A stretch of 64,000 bases of DNA from Micavibrio sp. UBA6147 (GTDB taxonomy: Bacteria > Pseudomonadota > Alphaproteobacteria > Micavibrionales > UBA1664): positions 740,125 through 804,124 of the forward strand of contig DIUX01000001.1 in the NCBI GenBank assembly GCA_002423185.1, given 5' to 3'. Positions within the stretch are counted from its first letter, which is position 1, and every line of letters begins with the position of its first letter. This document shows positions 27,990-36,721 of the stretch, piece after piece. The translations under genes and the position numbers were made by a program. The notes beneath the pieces were generated by a model. It was not told the origin of the DNA and made no database searches. It was given only the letters and a program-made list of their open reading frames with translations.

Positions 27990-28026
27990 AGGCTTTCGGT
28001 GCGTCAATACGCAACAACGAAAGCCT
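27990..28026 (-). terminator. Intrinsic terminator of clpP
   Basis: Arms AGGCTTTCG and CGAAAGCCT enclose an inner TGCGT-CAAT-ACGCA hairpin. On the minus strand TTTTTTATG follows, fitting termination about 50 bp after clpP. On the plus strand T-rich sequence follows too, so it could act in both directions. Confidence 0.8.
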
Positions 28027-28074
28027 CTTCTTTTTGTTTTTGAAAGATAAGCCCGCCCCTTCAGGCGGACATCA

Positions 28075-28716
28075 TCACGACTTTTTCTTTTCCGTCATTT
28101 TCTTGATGAGGTCGTCACGGCTGTTGACAACGTGGTCAACCAAGCCGAAATCATGCGCCTCTTTCGCGGACATGAACGTGTCACGATCCATGACTTTTTC
28201 AATTTCGGAGAGCTTGCGGCCTGTATGCTTGACATACATATTGTTCAATTGCTCACGCAGTTTGAGAATTTCACGGGCCTGAATTTCAATGTCCGTTGCC
28301 ATACCGCGGGCGCCACCGGAAGGTTGGTGCACCATAATACGGGCATTTGGCAACACATAACGTTTACCGGGCGCGCCGGCCGTGAGCAACAATGACCCCG
28401 CCGATGCGGCCTGACCGATACAAACGGTCGCGACATCCGGCTTGATATATTGCATTGTGTCATACATAGCCAAAGCCGCCGTCACGACACCGCCAGGGGA
28501 GTTGATATAGAACGAAATGTCTTTTTCCGGATTTTCCGATTCGAGGAACAAAAGCTGGGCGCAAATCAAAGACGACACATCGTCATGCACGGGGCCGGTA
28601 AGGAAAATGATCCGCTCCTTCAACAGGCGGGAATAGATGTCATACGCTCTCTCGCCGCGGTTTGTTTGCTCAACAACCATTGGAACAAGGGTGTTTACGA
28701 ATTCATCATGGTGCAT
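28075..28716 (-). CDS. clpP: ATP-dependent Clp protease proteolytic subunit
   Basis: Serine protease subunit that forms the tetradecameric barrel used by ClpX or ClpA. The catalytic triad is S105 (GQAASAGS), H130 (MVHQPSGG) and D179 (VMDRD), with the same intervals as in E. coli ClpP. At 213 residues the length is normal and the short N-terminus before VPMVVEQTNRGER fits a processed propeptide. It follows tig at about 335 bp and is closed by its own terminator. Its ATPase partner gene clpX is not adjacent. Confidence 0.98.
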   Translation of the reverse strand: MHHDEFVNTLVPMVVEQTNRGERAYDIYSRLLKERIIFLTGPVHDDVSSLICAQLLFLESENPEKDISFYINSPGGVVTAALAMYDTMQYIKPDVATVCIGQAASAGSLLLTAGAPGKRYVLPNARIMVHQPSGGARGMATDIEIQAREILKLREQLNNMYVKHTGRKLSEIEKVMDRDTFMSAKEAHDFGLVDHVVNSRDDLIKKMTEKKKS

Positions 28717-28925
28717 AAAGCTGTCCTTTGTCTGGATACCGCCCGAAAAAGCGGAAAGTTAAAAATAGAAATACGCGGTGCAAAACGCAAATATCGACAT
28801 ATTATAAAGATCGGCACGCGAAAACGGCTGACCGCAACTATGCCTCAAAAAGCCTAGCGAAGCGACATCGTCTATCTTCGAATGATATATGGATCACAAG
28901 ACAAATCAAGAGGAAGAAACAAAAA

Positions 28926-28986
28926 ACCGGCCTTTTATCCGCCCATAATTCCCCCGAGGGGACAGAGTAACGAATAAAAGGCCGGT
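28926..28986 (-). terminator. Intrinsic terminator of tig
   Basis: Perfect 13-base arms ACCGGCCTTTTAT (28926-28938) and ATAAAAGGCCGGT (28974-28986), with a small CCCCCGAGGGG hairpin in the loop. On the minus strand a TTTTTTGTTTC run follows. It lies about 65 bp beyond the tig stop. The stretch from here to clpP (28717-28925) shows no gene. Confidence 0.85.
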
Positions 28987-29050
28987 CTGTTGTCTGTCGC
29001 GGCACCATGCGCGCTTGAACACGCCAAGCACACACCGATAGCACGCAGGC

Positions 29051-30484
29051 TTATTTCTTTGCTTTGCCTTTAGGCTTGTCCGCAGCGCCCTCTTTTTTGG
29101 CGGCGGGCTTGTCTTCTTTAGCCGCAGCAGCAGCCGCTTTTTTCGCCGGCGCCTTCTTCTTTTTCGGAAGTTCGGCGTCGTCTTCGGCGGTCAAATCTTC
29201 AAGAGTTGTTGCTTTGTCTTTGACTTCGACAACACTCAAAATGTAATCAACGACTTTTTCCTCAAACACTGGGGCGCGGAGGTTTTGCAGCATTTGTTTG
29301 TTCTTCGTGAACAATTCAAACACTTGCGCTTCTTGCCCCGGATATTTGCGGGCTTCGTCAATCACGGCGCGTTGAAGGTCTTGGTCAGACACGGTGATTT
29401 TGTTGTTTTGGCCGATCTCGGACAACACAAGCCCCAAACGCACGCGGCGCTCGGCAATCGACTTCAGCTCTTCGACTTCGTCTTTGGTCAATTCGGCTTT
29501 TGCGCCTTCGCTTTGTTGTTTTTCAAACTCGGCTTGGCGTTTAATGCTGTCATACTCCATATCAACCATGCTTTGCGGCAGGTCGAAATCATATTGCGCG
29601 TCCATCGCATCGAGCAAAGCGCGCTTGAGCTTCATACGGGCAATATTGTTGTATTCATTTTGCATTTGCTCTTCGATGACTTTTTTCAGCTCATCCAACG
29701 AGTCAATGCCGACTTTTTTGGCCAATTCGTCATCAATCGCGACGGGCTTGCTCTCACGGATTTCCTTTACCGTGACGTCAAAGCTCGCCGGTTGACCGGC
29801 CAATTCGGCATTGCCGTAGTTTTTCGGGAAAGTCACCTTAACGACCAGTTTCTCGCCGGTTTTCTTGCCGATGACTTGGTCTTCGAACGTGTCGACGAAG
29901 CTTCCGCTGCCCAGTTCCAGATGGAAGTCTTCGGCCTTCATGCCAGGGAGGCGTTTGCCGCCACATTCGCCGTCAAAATCAATGACAACCACATCGCCTT
30001 TTTTGGCGGCGCGTTTGGTGGTGATGGCTTCGCTCGATTTATGTTGACCGGCAATGCGCTCAAGCGCCTCTTTCACCGTGTCGGCGGATGGCTTCACGAC
30101 CAGTTTCTCAAGCTTAATCGACTTAAGGTCTTCAAGTTTGAAATCAGGGATGATCTCAACTTCCATCTTATAGGAAAGGTCTTTGCCTTTATCAAAAGAC
30201 GTGATCTCGATTTTCGGCTGCATCGCCGGTTTGAGGTCGTTTTTGCTGATGGTTTGATTGGACGAATCATTAACGGCTTTTTCAATCACCTCGCCAAGAA
30301 CGCTGTCACCAAAACGGGTGCGCAGAACCTGCATCGGAACTTTGCCCGGACGGAAACCCGGAACCTTAAGGTTCTTACCGACTTCGACAAGGCGGGCATC
30401 AACCTTTGTTGCAATGTCCGCAGCGGGAATAACGATCTCGTATGTTCTTTTGAGGCCGTCTGTTTGAACTTCTTTGACTTTCAT
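29051..30484 (-). CDS. tig: Trigger factor (ribosome-associated chaperone and prolyl isomerase)
   Basis: Binds nascent chains at the ribosome exit tunnel. The 477-residue product has the N-terminal ribosome-binding domain with the GFRPGKVPM signature (close to the family's GFRxGKxP), a central FKBP-type isomerase domain (KKGDVVVIDFDGECGG...DQVIGKKTGEKLVVKVTFP) and a helical C-terminal domain. It ends in a Lys/Ala-rich tail of about 40 residues (KKKKAPAKKAAAAAAKE), longer than in E. coli (432 residues). It heads the conserved tig-clpP-lon-hup block and is preceded by tRNA-Leu. Confidence 0.97.
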   Translation of the reverse strand: MKVKEVQTDGLKRTYEIVIPAADIATKVDARLVEVGKNLKVPGFRPGKVPMQVLRTRFGDSVLGEVIEKAVNDSSNQTISKNDLKPAMQPKIEITSFDKGKDLSYKMEVEIIPDFKLEDLKSIKLEKLVVKPSADTVKEALERIAGQHKSSEAITTKRAAKKGDVVVIDFDGECGGKRLPGMKAEDFHLELGSGSFVDTFEDQVIGKKTGEKLVVKVTFPKNYGNAELAGQPASFDVTVKEIRESKPVAIDDELAKKVGIDSLDELKKVIEEQMQNEYNNIARMKLKRALLDAMDAQYDFDLPQSMVDMEYDSIKRQAEFEKQQSEGAKAELTKDEVEELKSIAERRVRLGLVLSEIGQNNKITVSDQDLQRAVIDEARKYPGQEAQVFELFTKNKQMLQNLRAPVFEEKVVDYILSVVEVKDKATTLEDLTAEDDAELPKKKKAPAKKAAAAAAKEDKPAAKKEGAADKPKGKAKK

Positions 30485-30522
30485 GTGTATTTTCCGTCCT
30501 TATGATCGTTATCTCGTGTGTG

Positions 30523-30607
30523 TGGTGCGGGTGGAGGGACTTGAACCCCCACGAGCAAGCTCGCCAGAACCTAAATCTGGTGCGTCTACCAATTTCGCCA
30601 CACCCGC
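30523..30607 (-). tRNA. tRNA-Leu (TAG)
   Basis: Class II tRNA of 85 bases. The acceptor GCGGGTG pairs with CACCCGC. The anticodon stem-loop CCAGA-TTTAGGT-TCTGG reads TAG. The long variable arm contains CGAGCTTGCTCG, the T arm is GGGTTCAAGTCCC, the discriminator is A and CCA is encoded. It lies just upstream of tig on the same strand. Confidence 0.97.
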
Positions 30608-30753
30608 ACAAATTCAAGGCTTATCAAAAACCAGATATTCAACCGAAATTCAAGCCCTTTCGTGAAAAACAGCCTAAAATTCGCCCGATACACGTATATG
30701 ATATTCAGGTGAGGCATAGATAGACATGGATAGAATAGATAGGGAGAAGAAAG

Positions 30754-30829
30754 TGGGGCGACTGATGGGGATCGAACCCACGACAGCCCGGACCACAACC
30801 GAGTGCTCTACCACTGAGCTACAATCGCC
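30754..30829 (-). tRNA. tRNA-His (GTG)
   Basis: Acceptor GCGATTG pairs with CAGTCGC, with the extra G at -1 opposite C73 that marks tRNA-His. The anticodon loop TTGTGGT reads GTG, the T arm is GGGTTCGATCCCC, and CCA is encoded. Confidence 0.97.
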
Positions 30830-30955
30830 ACATTTCAAGAGTTGCAACCTATGCCAAGTTACAGCCGCGCGTCAAGTTTTTTTGCGGCTTTTTCACACAG
30901 ATTTCTCCACCCCTTTTCCACAAGATTTTTCCGTGTAAAAAATGAAAAAACTGCG

Positions 30956-31007
30956 TTGCAATGAATTTGTATAGCTGCTATGCATAAAACGCAATGCTTG
31001 CATTGCA
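30956..31007 (+). promoter_or_regulatory. Inverted and repeated GCAATGC/GCATTGC motifs upstream of glnA
   Basis: Within 170 bp of the glnA start are TTGCAATG (30956-30963) and a perfect inverted repeat GCAATGC-TT-GCATTGC (30991-31006). The ten-base core TTGCATTGCA recurs at 47075-47084 upstream of kbl. The symmetry and position suggest an operator. I do not recognise the regulator, and it is not the textbook NtrC site. No sigma-54 GG-N10-GC promoter was found here. Confidence 0.4.
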
Positions 31008-31122
31008 GCATAAAAGCATATAGATAATGCGCCAGCCATAGATCGCCCCGCCCACTCGGGATTCGTGAATGATCGGCGCAAGACCAACAACACCCAGACC
31101 CACTATATAAAAGGATTGATCC

Positions 31123-32559
31123 ATGTCTGAAAACGTTTTGAAAATCAAAACCGGAAGCGATTTCATGAAAGCCATGAAAGAGCATAACATCGAGTTCGTC
31201 GACTTCATCTTCACCGACGCGCGCGGCAAGCTTCAACACACCACATACGCCAACCACGTTATTGACGAAAATTTTCTGGAAGAAGGCTTTTTCTTTGACG
31301 GTTCGTCTTTGCCGGGCTGGAAAGAAATCAACGATTCCGACATGAACTTGCGCCCCGATTTGAGCCGCGTCTGCATCGACCCGTTCACAGCACAACCGAC
31401 CTTAAGCGTTTTTTGTGACGTTTTTGAAGCGGTCGAGGACAAACCCTATAACCGCGACCCGCGCTCCATCGCCAAAGGTGCCGAAGAATACCTTAAAACA
31501 CTTGGCTTTGCCGACACTGTTGTGTTTGGTCCTGAGGCCGAATTCTTTATCTTCGATGACGTGAAATATAAAGTATCGATGAACAAAGTGTCTTTCGAGA
31601 TCGACAGTGCCGAAGGCCCGTACAACACTGACCGCGACTATGGCAAGGACGGCAACACCGGCCACCGCCCCGGCGTCAAAGGCGGATATTTCCCCGTTGC
31701 GCCCGTGGATTCTTTGGTTGACCTGCGCGCCGAGATGATCAACGTCATGAAAGCCGTTGGCATCAATGCCGAAAAACACCACCACGAAGTCGCCCCGTCC
31801 CAGCATGAGCTCGGCTTCACTTTCGCAACCCTCGTAGACGCGGCCGACCAAGTACAGCTCTATAAATACATTGTACACAACGTCGCCCACGCTTTTGGTC
31901 ACACCGCGACCTTCATGCCTAAGCCAATCTATGGTGACAACGGCTCAGGCATGCATTGCCACCAATCTTTGTTCAAAGGCAAAACACCGCTGTTTGCAGG
32001 CGATAAATATGCCGGCCTGTCCGACATGTGCCTGTACTATATCGGCGGCATCATCAAACACGCTAAGGCATTGAACGCCTTCACAAACCCGACAACCAAC
32101 AGCTATAAACGCCTTGTTCCGGGGTATGAAGCGCCTGTATTGCTCGCCTATTCCGCCCGTAACCGTTCGGCGTCATGCCGCATTCCTTCGGGCAGCAAGT
32201 CACCAAAAGCCAAACGTGTTGAGGTTCGTTTCCCCGATCCGCTCGCCAACCCATATTTGGCCTTCGCGGCCATGTTGATGGCTGGCCTTGACGGTATCCA
32301 AAACAAAATCCACCCCGGCGAACCAATGGACATGAACCTTTATGACTTGCCGGAAGACGAGCTGAAAAAAGTGCCGAGCGTTTGCGGTTCGCTGCGCGAA
32401 GCCTTGGACTCCCTCGCCGCCGACAATGCGTTCTTGCTCAAAGGCGATGTCTTCACCAAAGACATGATCGACAGCTACATCAAATTAAAGATGGAAGAAG
32501 TCCTCGCCTTCGAAACCATGCCGCACCCGATTGAGTACCAAATGTACTATTCCGGCTAA
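31123..32559 (+). CDS. glnA: Glutamine synthetase type I
   Basis: Makes glutamine from glutamate, ammonia and ATP; the main ammonium-assimilating enzyme, forming dodecamers. The 478-residue product has FFFDGSSLPGWKEI, the metal-binding GPEAEFFIFD and AEKHHHEVAPSQHELG, DNGSGMHCHQS, RNRSASCRIP, and the adenylylation loop NLYDLPEDE with Y407 (Tyr397 in E. coli). It should therefore be subject to GlnE control. Many alphaproteobacteria have glnB directly upstream; here tRNA-His is upstream instead. A terminator follows within 30 bp, so it is monocistronic. Confidence 0.98.
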   Translation: MSENVLKIKTGSDFMKAMKEHNIEFVDFIFTDARGKLQHTTYANHVIDENFLEEGFFFDGSSLPGWKEINDSDMNLRPDLSRVCIDPFTAQPTLSVFCDVFEAVEDKPYNRDPRSIAKGAEEYLKTLGFADTVVFGPEAEFFIFDDVKYKVSMNKVSFEIDSAEGPYNTDRDYGKDGNTGHRPGVKGGYFPVAPVDSLVDLRAEMINVMKAVGINAEKHHHEVAPSQHELGFTFATLVDAADQVQLYKYIVHNVAHAFGHTATFMPKPIYGDNGSGMHCHQSLFKGKTPLFAGDKYAGLSDMCLYYIGGIIKHAKALNAFTNPTTNSYKRLVPGYEAPVLLAYSARNRSASCRIPSGSKSPKAKRVEVRFPDPLANPYLAFAAMLMAGLDGIQNKIHPGEPMDMNLYDLPEDELKKVPSVCGSLREALDSLAADNAFLLKGDVFTKDMIDSYIKLKMEEVLAFETMPHPIEYQMYYSG

Positions 32560-32586
32560 GATAACACGCGCCGGTTTACAGCACAC

Positions 32587-32621
32587 AAAAGCCCCGCTTT
32601 CCAACGCGGGGCTTTTCTTTT
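32587..32621 (+). terminator. Intrinsic terminator of glnA
   Basis: Arms AAAAGCCCCGC and GCGGGGCTTTT with an eight-base loop, followed by CTTTTG on the plus strand. Confidence 0.85.
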
Positions 32622-32730
32622 GAAGCCGTAACTTTCAAAGGCAATACAACCATTTTTATACACTCCCTGCCCAAGCCTTTCAAAAATTTAATTATATTTG
32701 TTTGCGTTAAGATTGTATAAATAGTGTTGA

Positions 32731-32746
32731 TAGTATCATCATACTA
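32731..32746. promoter_or_regulatory. Small perfect inverted repeat upstream of the chemoreceptor gene
   Basis: TAGTAT-CATC-ATACTA, 26 bp before the ATG, just downstream of a TATAAAT that may be a -10 box. It could be an operator or a 5'-leader hairpin; nothing else supports it. Confidence 0.3.
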
Positions 32747-32772
32747 CCTTGTGCAAATAATTTGAGGTTACA

Positions 32773-34269
32773 ATGGGCTTGATCAATTTTTTCCAGAACA
32801 ACGACAATACAAATGCGGTTCTTGTGCGCAACGCACTGGAAAAATCTCAGGCAGTCATCGAGTTCACGCCTGATGGTATTATTTTAGACGCCAATCAGAA
32901 TTTCCTGCATGCAATGGGCTACAAAGCTGACGAAATCAAAGGACGCCATCACAGATTATTCGCAGACCCCGCATATGCAAACTCGCCTGAATATGGTGAC
33001 TTTTGGAACTCTTTGAAGCGGGGTGACTTCAGAGCCGGTGAATTCAAGCGATTAGGAAAAGGCGGCAAGGAAATATGGATTCAGGCCTCCTATAACCCGA
33101 TTATTAGCCATGATGGCAAAGTCTTAAAGGTCATCAAATTTGCCTCCGACATCACGGCCGCGAAAATGCGTCTGGCTGACCTTGAGGGACAGATTGCAGC
33201 GATAGAACGCTCTCAAGGCGTAATTTCCTTCAATCTTGACGGGATTATTCAAGACGCAAACGAAAATTTTCTTAATGCGATTGGCTACCGGCTCGACGAA
33301 GTCAAAGGGCGGCACCACCGCATATTCGTTGACAGCCAATATGCTGACTCTGCCGATTACCATGACTTTTGGGATGCTCTAAAACGCGGAGAGTTTCGCG
33401 CAGGCGAGTTTAAACGTCTTGGAAAAGGTGGCAAAGAAATATGGATTCAGGCGGCCTATAACCCGATTCTGGACCCAAGCGGGCACCCATTCAAAGTGGT
33501 AAAATTTGCTTCCGATATCACCCCACAAAAAAACCTTGTGCGCAGTATTGCTGAAACAATCTGCACGAACATTGATGCGATCCGCTCGGCCGTCGAAGTG
33601 GCGAGCCTCACCTCGACAAGCACCGCCACTGCCTCCGAAGAGACCAACTCCAATGTACAATCTGTTGCCTCTGGCGTAGAAGAACTGAACGCTTCAGTTC
33701 AGGAAATCTCTGCCACGATGTCTAAATCACGGACTGCCGCTGAACAAGTGCGTGATAAAGTGGCTAAAGTCGCAGAGGAAACGAATCGCCTCGAAAAACT
33801 GACGAATGGCATGGAAGGGATCATTATCATGATCCAAGAAATAGCCGAGCAAATCAACCTCCTGTCACTCAACGCCACCATCGAGTCTGCCAGAGCCGGT
33901 GAAGCAGGTCGCGGCTTTGCTGTAGTCGCCGCCGAAGTCAAAAATCTTGCCGGCGAAGTGAGCAAGGCCACAAACCGTGTAAGCAGCGATGTCAAAGGTG
34001 TTCAAGGCGTCGCGAGCGCCGTCTCCGAACGCCTTGCAGAGATTGAGAGGGGTATAGATTCTCTGTTCGATTATGTCATAACAACAAGCTCCGCTGTTGA
34101 AGAGCAAAGCGTCGTGACCCGCGAAATTTCAGACAACATGCAATCCGCCTCATCGGCTGTATCAACCATTACAAGCGGCATCACAAGCATTGCCCAAGCC
34201 AACGAAGCCGCGATGAATGCTACAAAAACCGCACTGCAAGCTGCAAAAGAAATCACTAGCAATGGTTAG
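32773..34269 (+). CDS. Soluble methyl-accepting chemotaxis protein with tandem PAS domains
   Basis: Cytoplasmic chemoreceptor that would signal to CheA/CheW. The 498 residues have no membrane segment. Residues about 15-135 and 145-260 are two PAS domains, each with the same blocks (GYRLDEVKGRHHRIFVD, GEFRAGEFKRLGKGGKEIWI, FKVVKFASDIT). They are so alike that they look like a recent duplication. PAS domains of this form often bind haem or flavin, but the ligand is not evident. Residues about 270-495 form the signalling coiled coil, with the hairpin tip EIAEQINLLSLNATIESARAGEAGRGFAVVA. The gene is flanked by a small inverted repeat and a terminator. Confidence 0.93.
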   Translation: MGLINFFQNNDNTNAVLVRNALEKSQAVIEFTPDGIILDANQNFLHAMGYKADEIKGRHHRLFADPAYANSPEYGDFWNSLKRGDFRAGEFKRLGKGGKEIWIQASYNPIISHDGKVLKVIKFASDITAAKMRLADLEGQIAAIERSQGVISFNLDGIIQDANENFLNAIGYRLDEVKGRHHRIFVDSQYADSADYHDFWDALKRGEFRAGEFKRLGKGGKEIWIQAAYNPILDPSGHPFKVVKFASDITPQKNLVRSIAETICTNIDAIRSAVEVASLTSTSTATASEETNSNVQSVASGVEELNASVQEISATMSKSRTAAEQVRDKVAKVAEETNRLEKLTNGMEGIIIMIQEIAEQINLLSLNATIESARAGEAGRGFAVVAAEVKNLAGEVSKATNRVSSDVKGVQGVASAVSERLAEIERGIDSLFDYVITTSSAVEEQSVVTREISDNMQSASSAVSTITSGITSIAQANEAAMNATKTALQAAKEITSNG

Positions 34270-34336
34270 TTAGTTAAGGCAGAGAAACCGAGAGCATGCA
34301 ACGCATGCCGAGAACACTTCTCGCGCCGCACTCAAC

Positions 34337-34367
34337 AAAAGCCTCGCCATACAACGCGAGGCTTTTT
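34337..34367 (+). terminator. Intrinsic terminator of the chemoreceptor gene
   Basis: Arms GCCTCGC and GCGAGGC flanked by AAAA and TTTTT, loop CATACAAC, T run on the plus strand. Confidence 0.85.
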
Positions 34368-34468
34368 CTTTTGAAGACGGCGCAAAAAACGCCTTCTTTT
34401 TTGCGGCAATGCGGCTATATTTATCCTCATATTCTTAGCAGTGCACAAAGAAACAGGAGTGTGATGAA

Positions 34469-35422
34469 TTGAAAAACTGCGCCCGCCGCCTCATCGTGAT
34501 GGTCGCCCTTTACGGGTGTGTCATTGTCATCGGCATGTCCCCGCTTAAAATTTCAGCCGCCTCAGAGCCCATCGAACGCACGATCTCCGTCAACGGAATG
34601 ACGCGCAGCTATATCCTCCATCTGCCCGCTTCCTATGCATCCCGCGGTCAATGGCCGGTTATTGTTGCTTACCACCCCGGCGCGGCAACGGCACAATGGA
34701 TGCAGGACAACGCCCGTCTTCATGCGCAATCCGCATCTCAAAACTATATCATCGCCTATCCCGATGGAGTCCGCCGGACTTTTAACGCCGGAACATGCTG
34801 CGGATTGGCACTTGAGCGCAAGGTTGATGACGTCGCCTTTTTCAAGGCCATCATGAATGATATTGCCTCCATCGCCTCTATTCGGGAAAAAGCCTATGTC
34901 ACCGGATTTTCAAACGGTGCCATGATGACATTCCGATTAATCTGTGACGTTCCGCACATGATTGCCGCCGCCGCGCCCTATGCGGCCTCCATCCCCGTTG
35001 ACCAATGCGTTGAAAACGCCGCCGTTCCTGTGCTGTACCTGAACGGAGGCGAGGACACCCTCACCCTTGAAGGTGGAGAGAGAAAGACCAAAAGCGCCTT
35101 CAAAAGCACCTCAAACACCCTCATTAACCCCATACAAGCCTTGGATCAAATCGCGCGGCGTAATGGATGCTCCGCCGAGAAAACACCCCGACAACGACCG
35201 GATATTGACGCAACATGCGATGCCTATCAACAGTGCCCGCAGGGCGGCGATGTTGAATTCTGTGTTATCAATGGAGTCGGACATTCTTGGCCGGGTGCCC
35301 CCAAACCAAGACCTCAAGATCAATCATTCTTGGATAAAAAGCTTGCCGAGCGTTTTAGCCCACAACGCCCCGAGATCAACATGTCAGCCGCTATTTTAGA
35401 GTTTTTTAGCCAGCATCCTTAA
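34469..35422 (+). CDS. Secreted polyhydroxybutyrate depolymerase / feruloyl esterase-like hydrolase
   Basis: Probable exported alpha/beta hydrolase of the PHB depolymerase-like esterase family (LpqC group). Its 317 residues begin with a signal peptide (LIVMVALYGCVIVIGM...ISAAS). The nucleophile is S148 in GFSNG (146-150), preceded by the oxyanion region VAYHPGAA. An acidic residue lies in LNGGEDTL and the His in NGVGHSWPG. Paired cysteines (TCCG, CDAYQQC) fit an extracytoplasmic location. The start is a TTG at 34469 with AGGAG nine bases upstream; no ATG is in frame nearby. The substrate is not defined by sequence. Confidence 0.85.
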   Translation: MKNCARRLIVMVALYGCVIVIGMSPLKISAASEPIERTISVNGMTRSYILHLPASYASRGQWPVIVAYHPGAATAQWMQDNARLHAQSASQNYIIAYPDGVRRTFNAGTCCGLALERKVDDVAFFKAIMNDIASIASIREKAYVTGFSNGAMMTFRLICDVPHMIAAAAPYAASIPVDQCVENAAVPVLYLNGGEDTLTLEGGERKTKSAFKSTSNTLINPIQALDQIARRNGCSAEKTPRQRPDIDATCDAYQQCPQGGDVEFCVINGVGHSWPGAPKPRPQDQSFLDKKLAERFSPQRPEINMSAAILEFFSQHP

Positions 35423-35443
35423 TATGCAAGGCGCCACAGCAGG

Positions 35444-36622
35444 CTATTGAAGCTGCATACTCTCCACAACTTTGCGGAATGTTTCGGTATTGACAGACCA
35501 ATTGTATAAATCCTGACTGCGCGCGGGGGTTAAGAGCGACAGGATGATATAGCGGTTCCCGTGTGACACAATGGTGAACCACAGCTCAAATGTGTCTTCC
35601 CCTTCTTCATACGTGTCATAGATACTCTTGATCTGCTCCAACGCATGCACTTCGGTCATTTGAAAAGATACGGTCGCCGGCAAAGTATAGGTCTTTTTTT
35701 CCAGCAATTTCTTGAATTTGAATTTTTCCGTGTAACGGTCACGAATAGATTTAATTTCTTCAGACGGGTTAAATTCAAAAATATTGATGTTATCCATATC
35801 CTTCACCGACCGTGTCGAAATAACATCCACGCTGATCTGGCCGACAACGGCCTGCCCGTCCACTGTGTTCACGAGATCAAAATGCAGCTTGTTCTCAACA
35901 TCGGTCTTTTCGTTTTCAATCCGCCATGACTTGGGATAGGACAACTCAATCGCCTGCAAATAGGCAAAATAGCGTTTTTCTTCAATCGGGTCTTTATCAA
36001 TGCTGTTGATCTTAAATGATTTGATGGTGAGCGTTTGATAATCCGTAAATTCCGGCCAGTTTTTCATCGGCACGGCATATTCGGCAATCACCATGCGCGG
36101 CCCCATGCGTTGCCCGACGGTTCGGATCACAAACACGTCACGCCCTTCATAGGACGCATAGAGTGCCTCGATTTTCTCAGGCCCGATTTCTTCCAAAGAC
36201 CGTAATGTGTATCCATTATCAAGCGCATAGGTCACGAGCCAATTTTTAGCCGAGATTTCGCGTTCGATTTCTTCGGACACAACGCGAAAATATGGGCGGA
36301 CATCGCCAAGCGGTGGGCCATTATATTGAACAATCGGGCCATATAAACGCCCGCGGCGCGCGAGGTTTTTGAGGTTGATGAACTCTTCCTCTTTCCAGTG
36401 TTTGTGAATCTGGAATTCAAACTTCAGATATTGATCTTCTTCGAATGTTTTCGTGACGACATCCGTATCCCGCACAAAATCTTCGGCGGTCATCACCCCA
36501 ACCTCCGGCAAGGGGGTGAGCTGCGCCATCGCTGAACGGCTTAACACTCCGCAAGCGCAGAGCACGCCGACAACAAGGGCGACAAACCAAATAAAGACAG
36601 GAATTCTATGAAAACAGAGCAT
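35444..36622 (-). CDS. Secreted protein of unknown function
   Basis: A 392-residue protein starting at the ATG at 36622 with a signal peptide (VFIWFVALVVGVLCACGVLSRSAMA) and no further membrane segment. The remainder is rich in charged residues and beta-type patterns. Two regions (about residues 110-230 and 240-390) both contain a KSW or KNW segment followed by strand-like sequence, and could be two similar lobes. I do not recognise a family. The ORF extends upstream to 36709, but that would bury the signal peptide. It diverges from parE across about 100 bp. Confidence 0.7.
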   Translation of the reverse strand: MLCFHRIPVFIWFVALVVGVLCACGVLSRSAMAQLTPLPEVGVMTAEDFVRDTDVVTKTFEEDQYLKFEFQIHKHWKEEEFINLKNLARRGRLYGPIVQYNGPPLGDVRPYFRVVSEEIEREISAKNWLVTYALDNGYTLRSLEEIGPEKIEALYASYEGRDVFVIRTVGQRMGPRMVIAEYAVPMKNWPEFTDYQTLTIKSFKINSIDKDPIEEKRYFAYLQAIELSYPKSWRIENEKTDVENKLHFDLVNTVDGQAVVGQISVDVISTRSVKDMDNINIFEFNPSEEIKSIRDRYTEKFKFKKLLEKKTYTLPATVSFQMTEVHALEQIKSIYDTYEEGEDTFELWFTIVSHGNRYIILSLLTPARSQDLYNWSVNTETFRKVVESMQLQ

Positions 36623-36721
36623 CGGGCGGAAAAATCCTGTTGAAATCAACGGTTGGACGATTGCATCACGCCATATTATCGTATCATAATAACCATTAAG
36701 CAACAGCAATATGGCGATTTA

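Noticed and set aside
29285..30505. 406-residue open frame on the plus strand
   Set aside because: Antisense to tig; Phe/Val/Leu-rich shadow of a Lys/Glu-rich protein.
30830..31122. Sigma-54 promoter for glnA
   Set aside because: No GG-N10-GC pair with the expected flanks was found upstream of the start.
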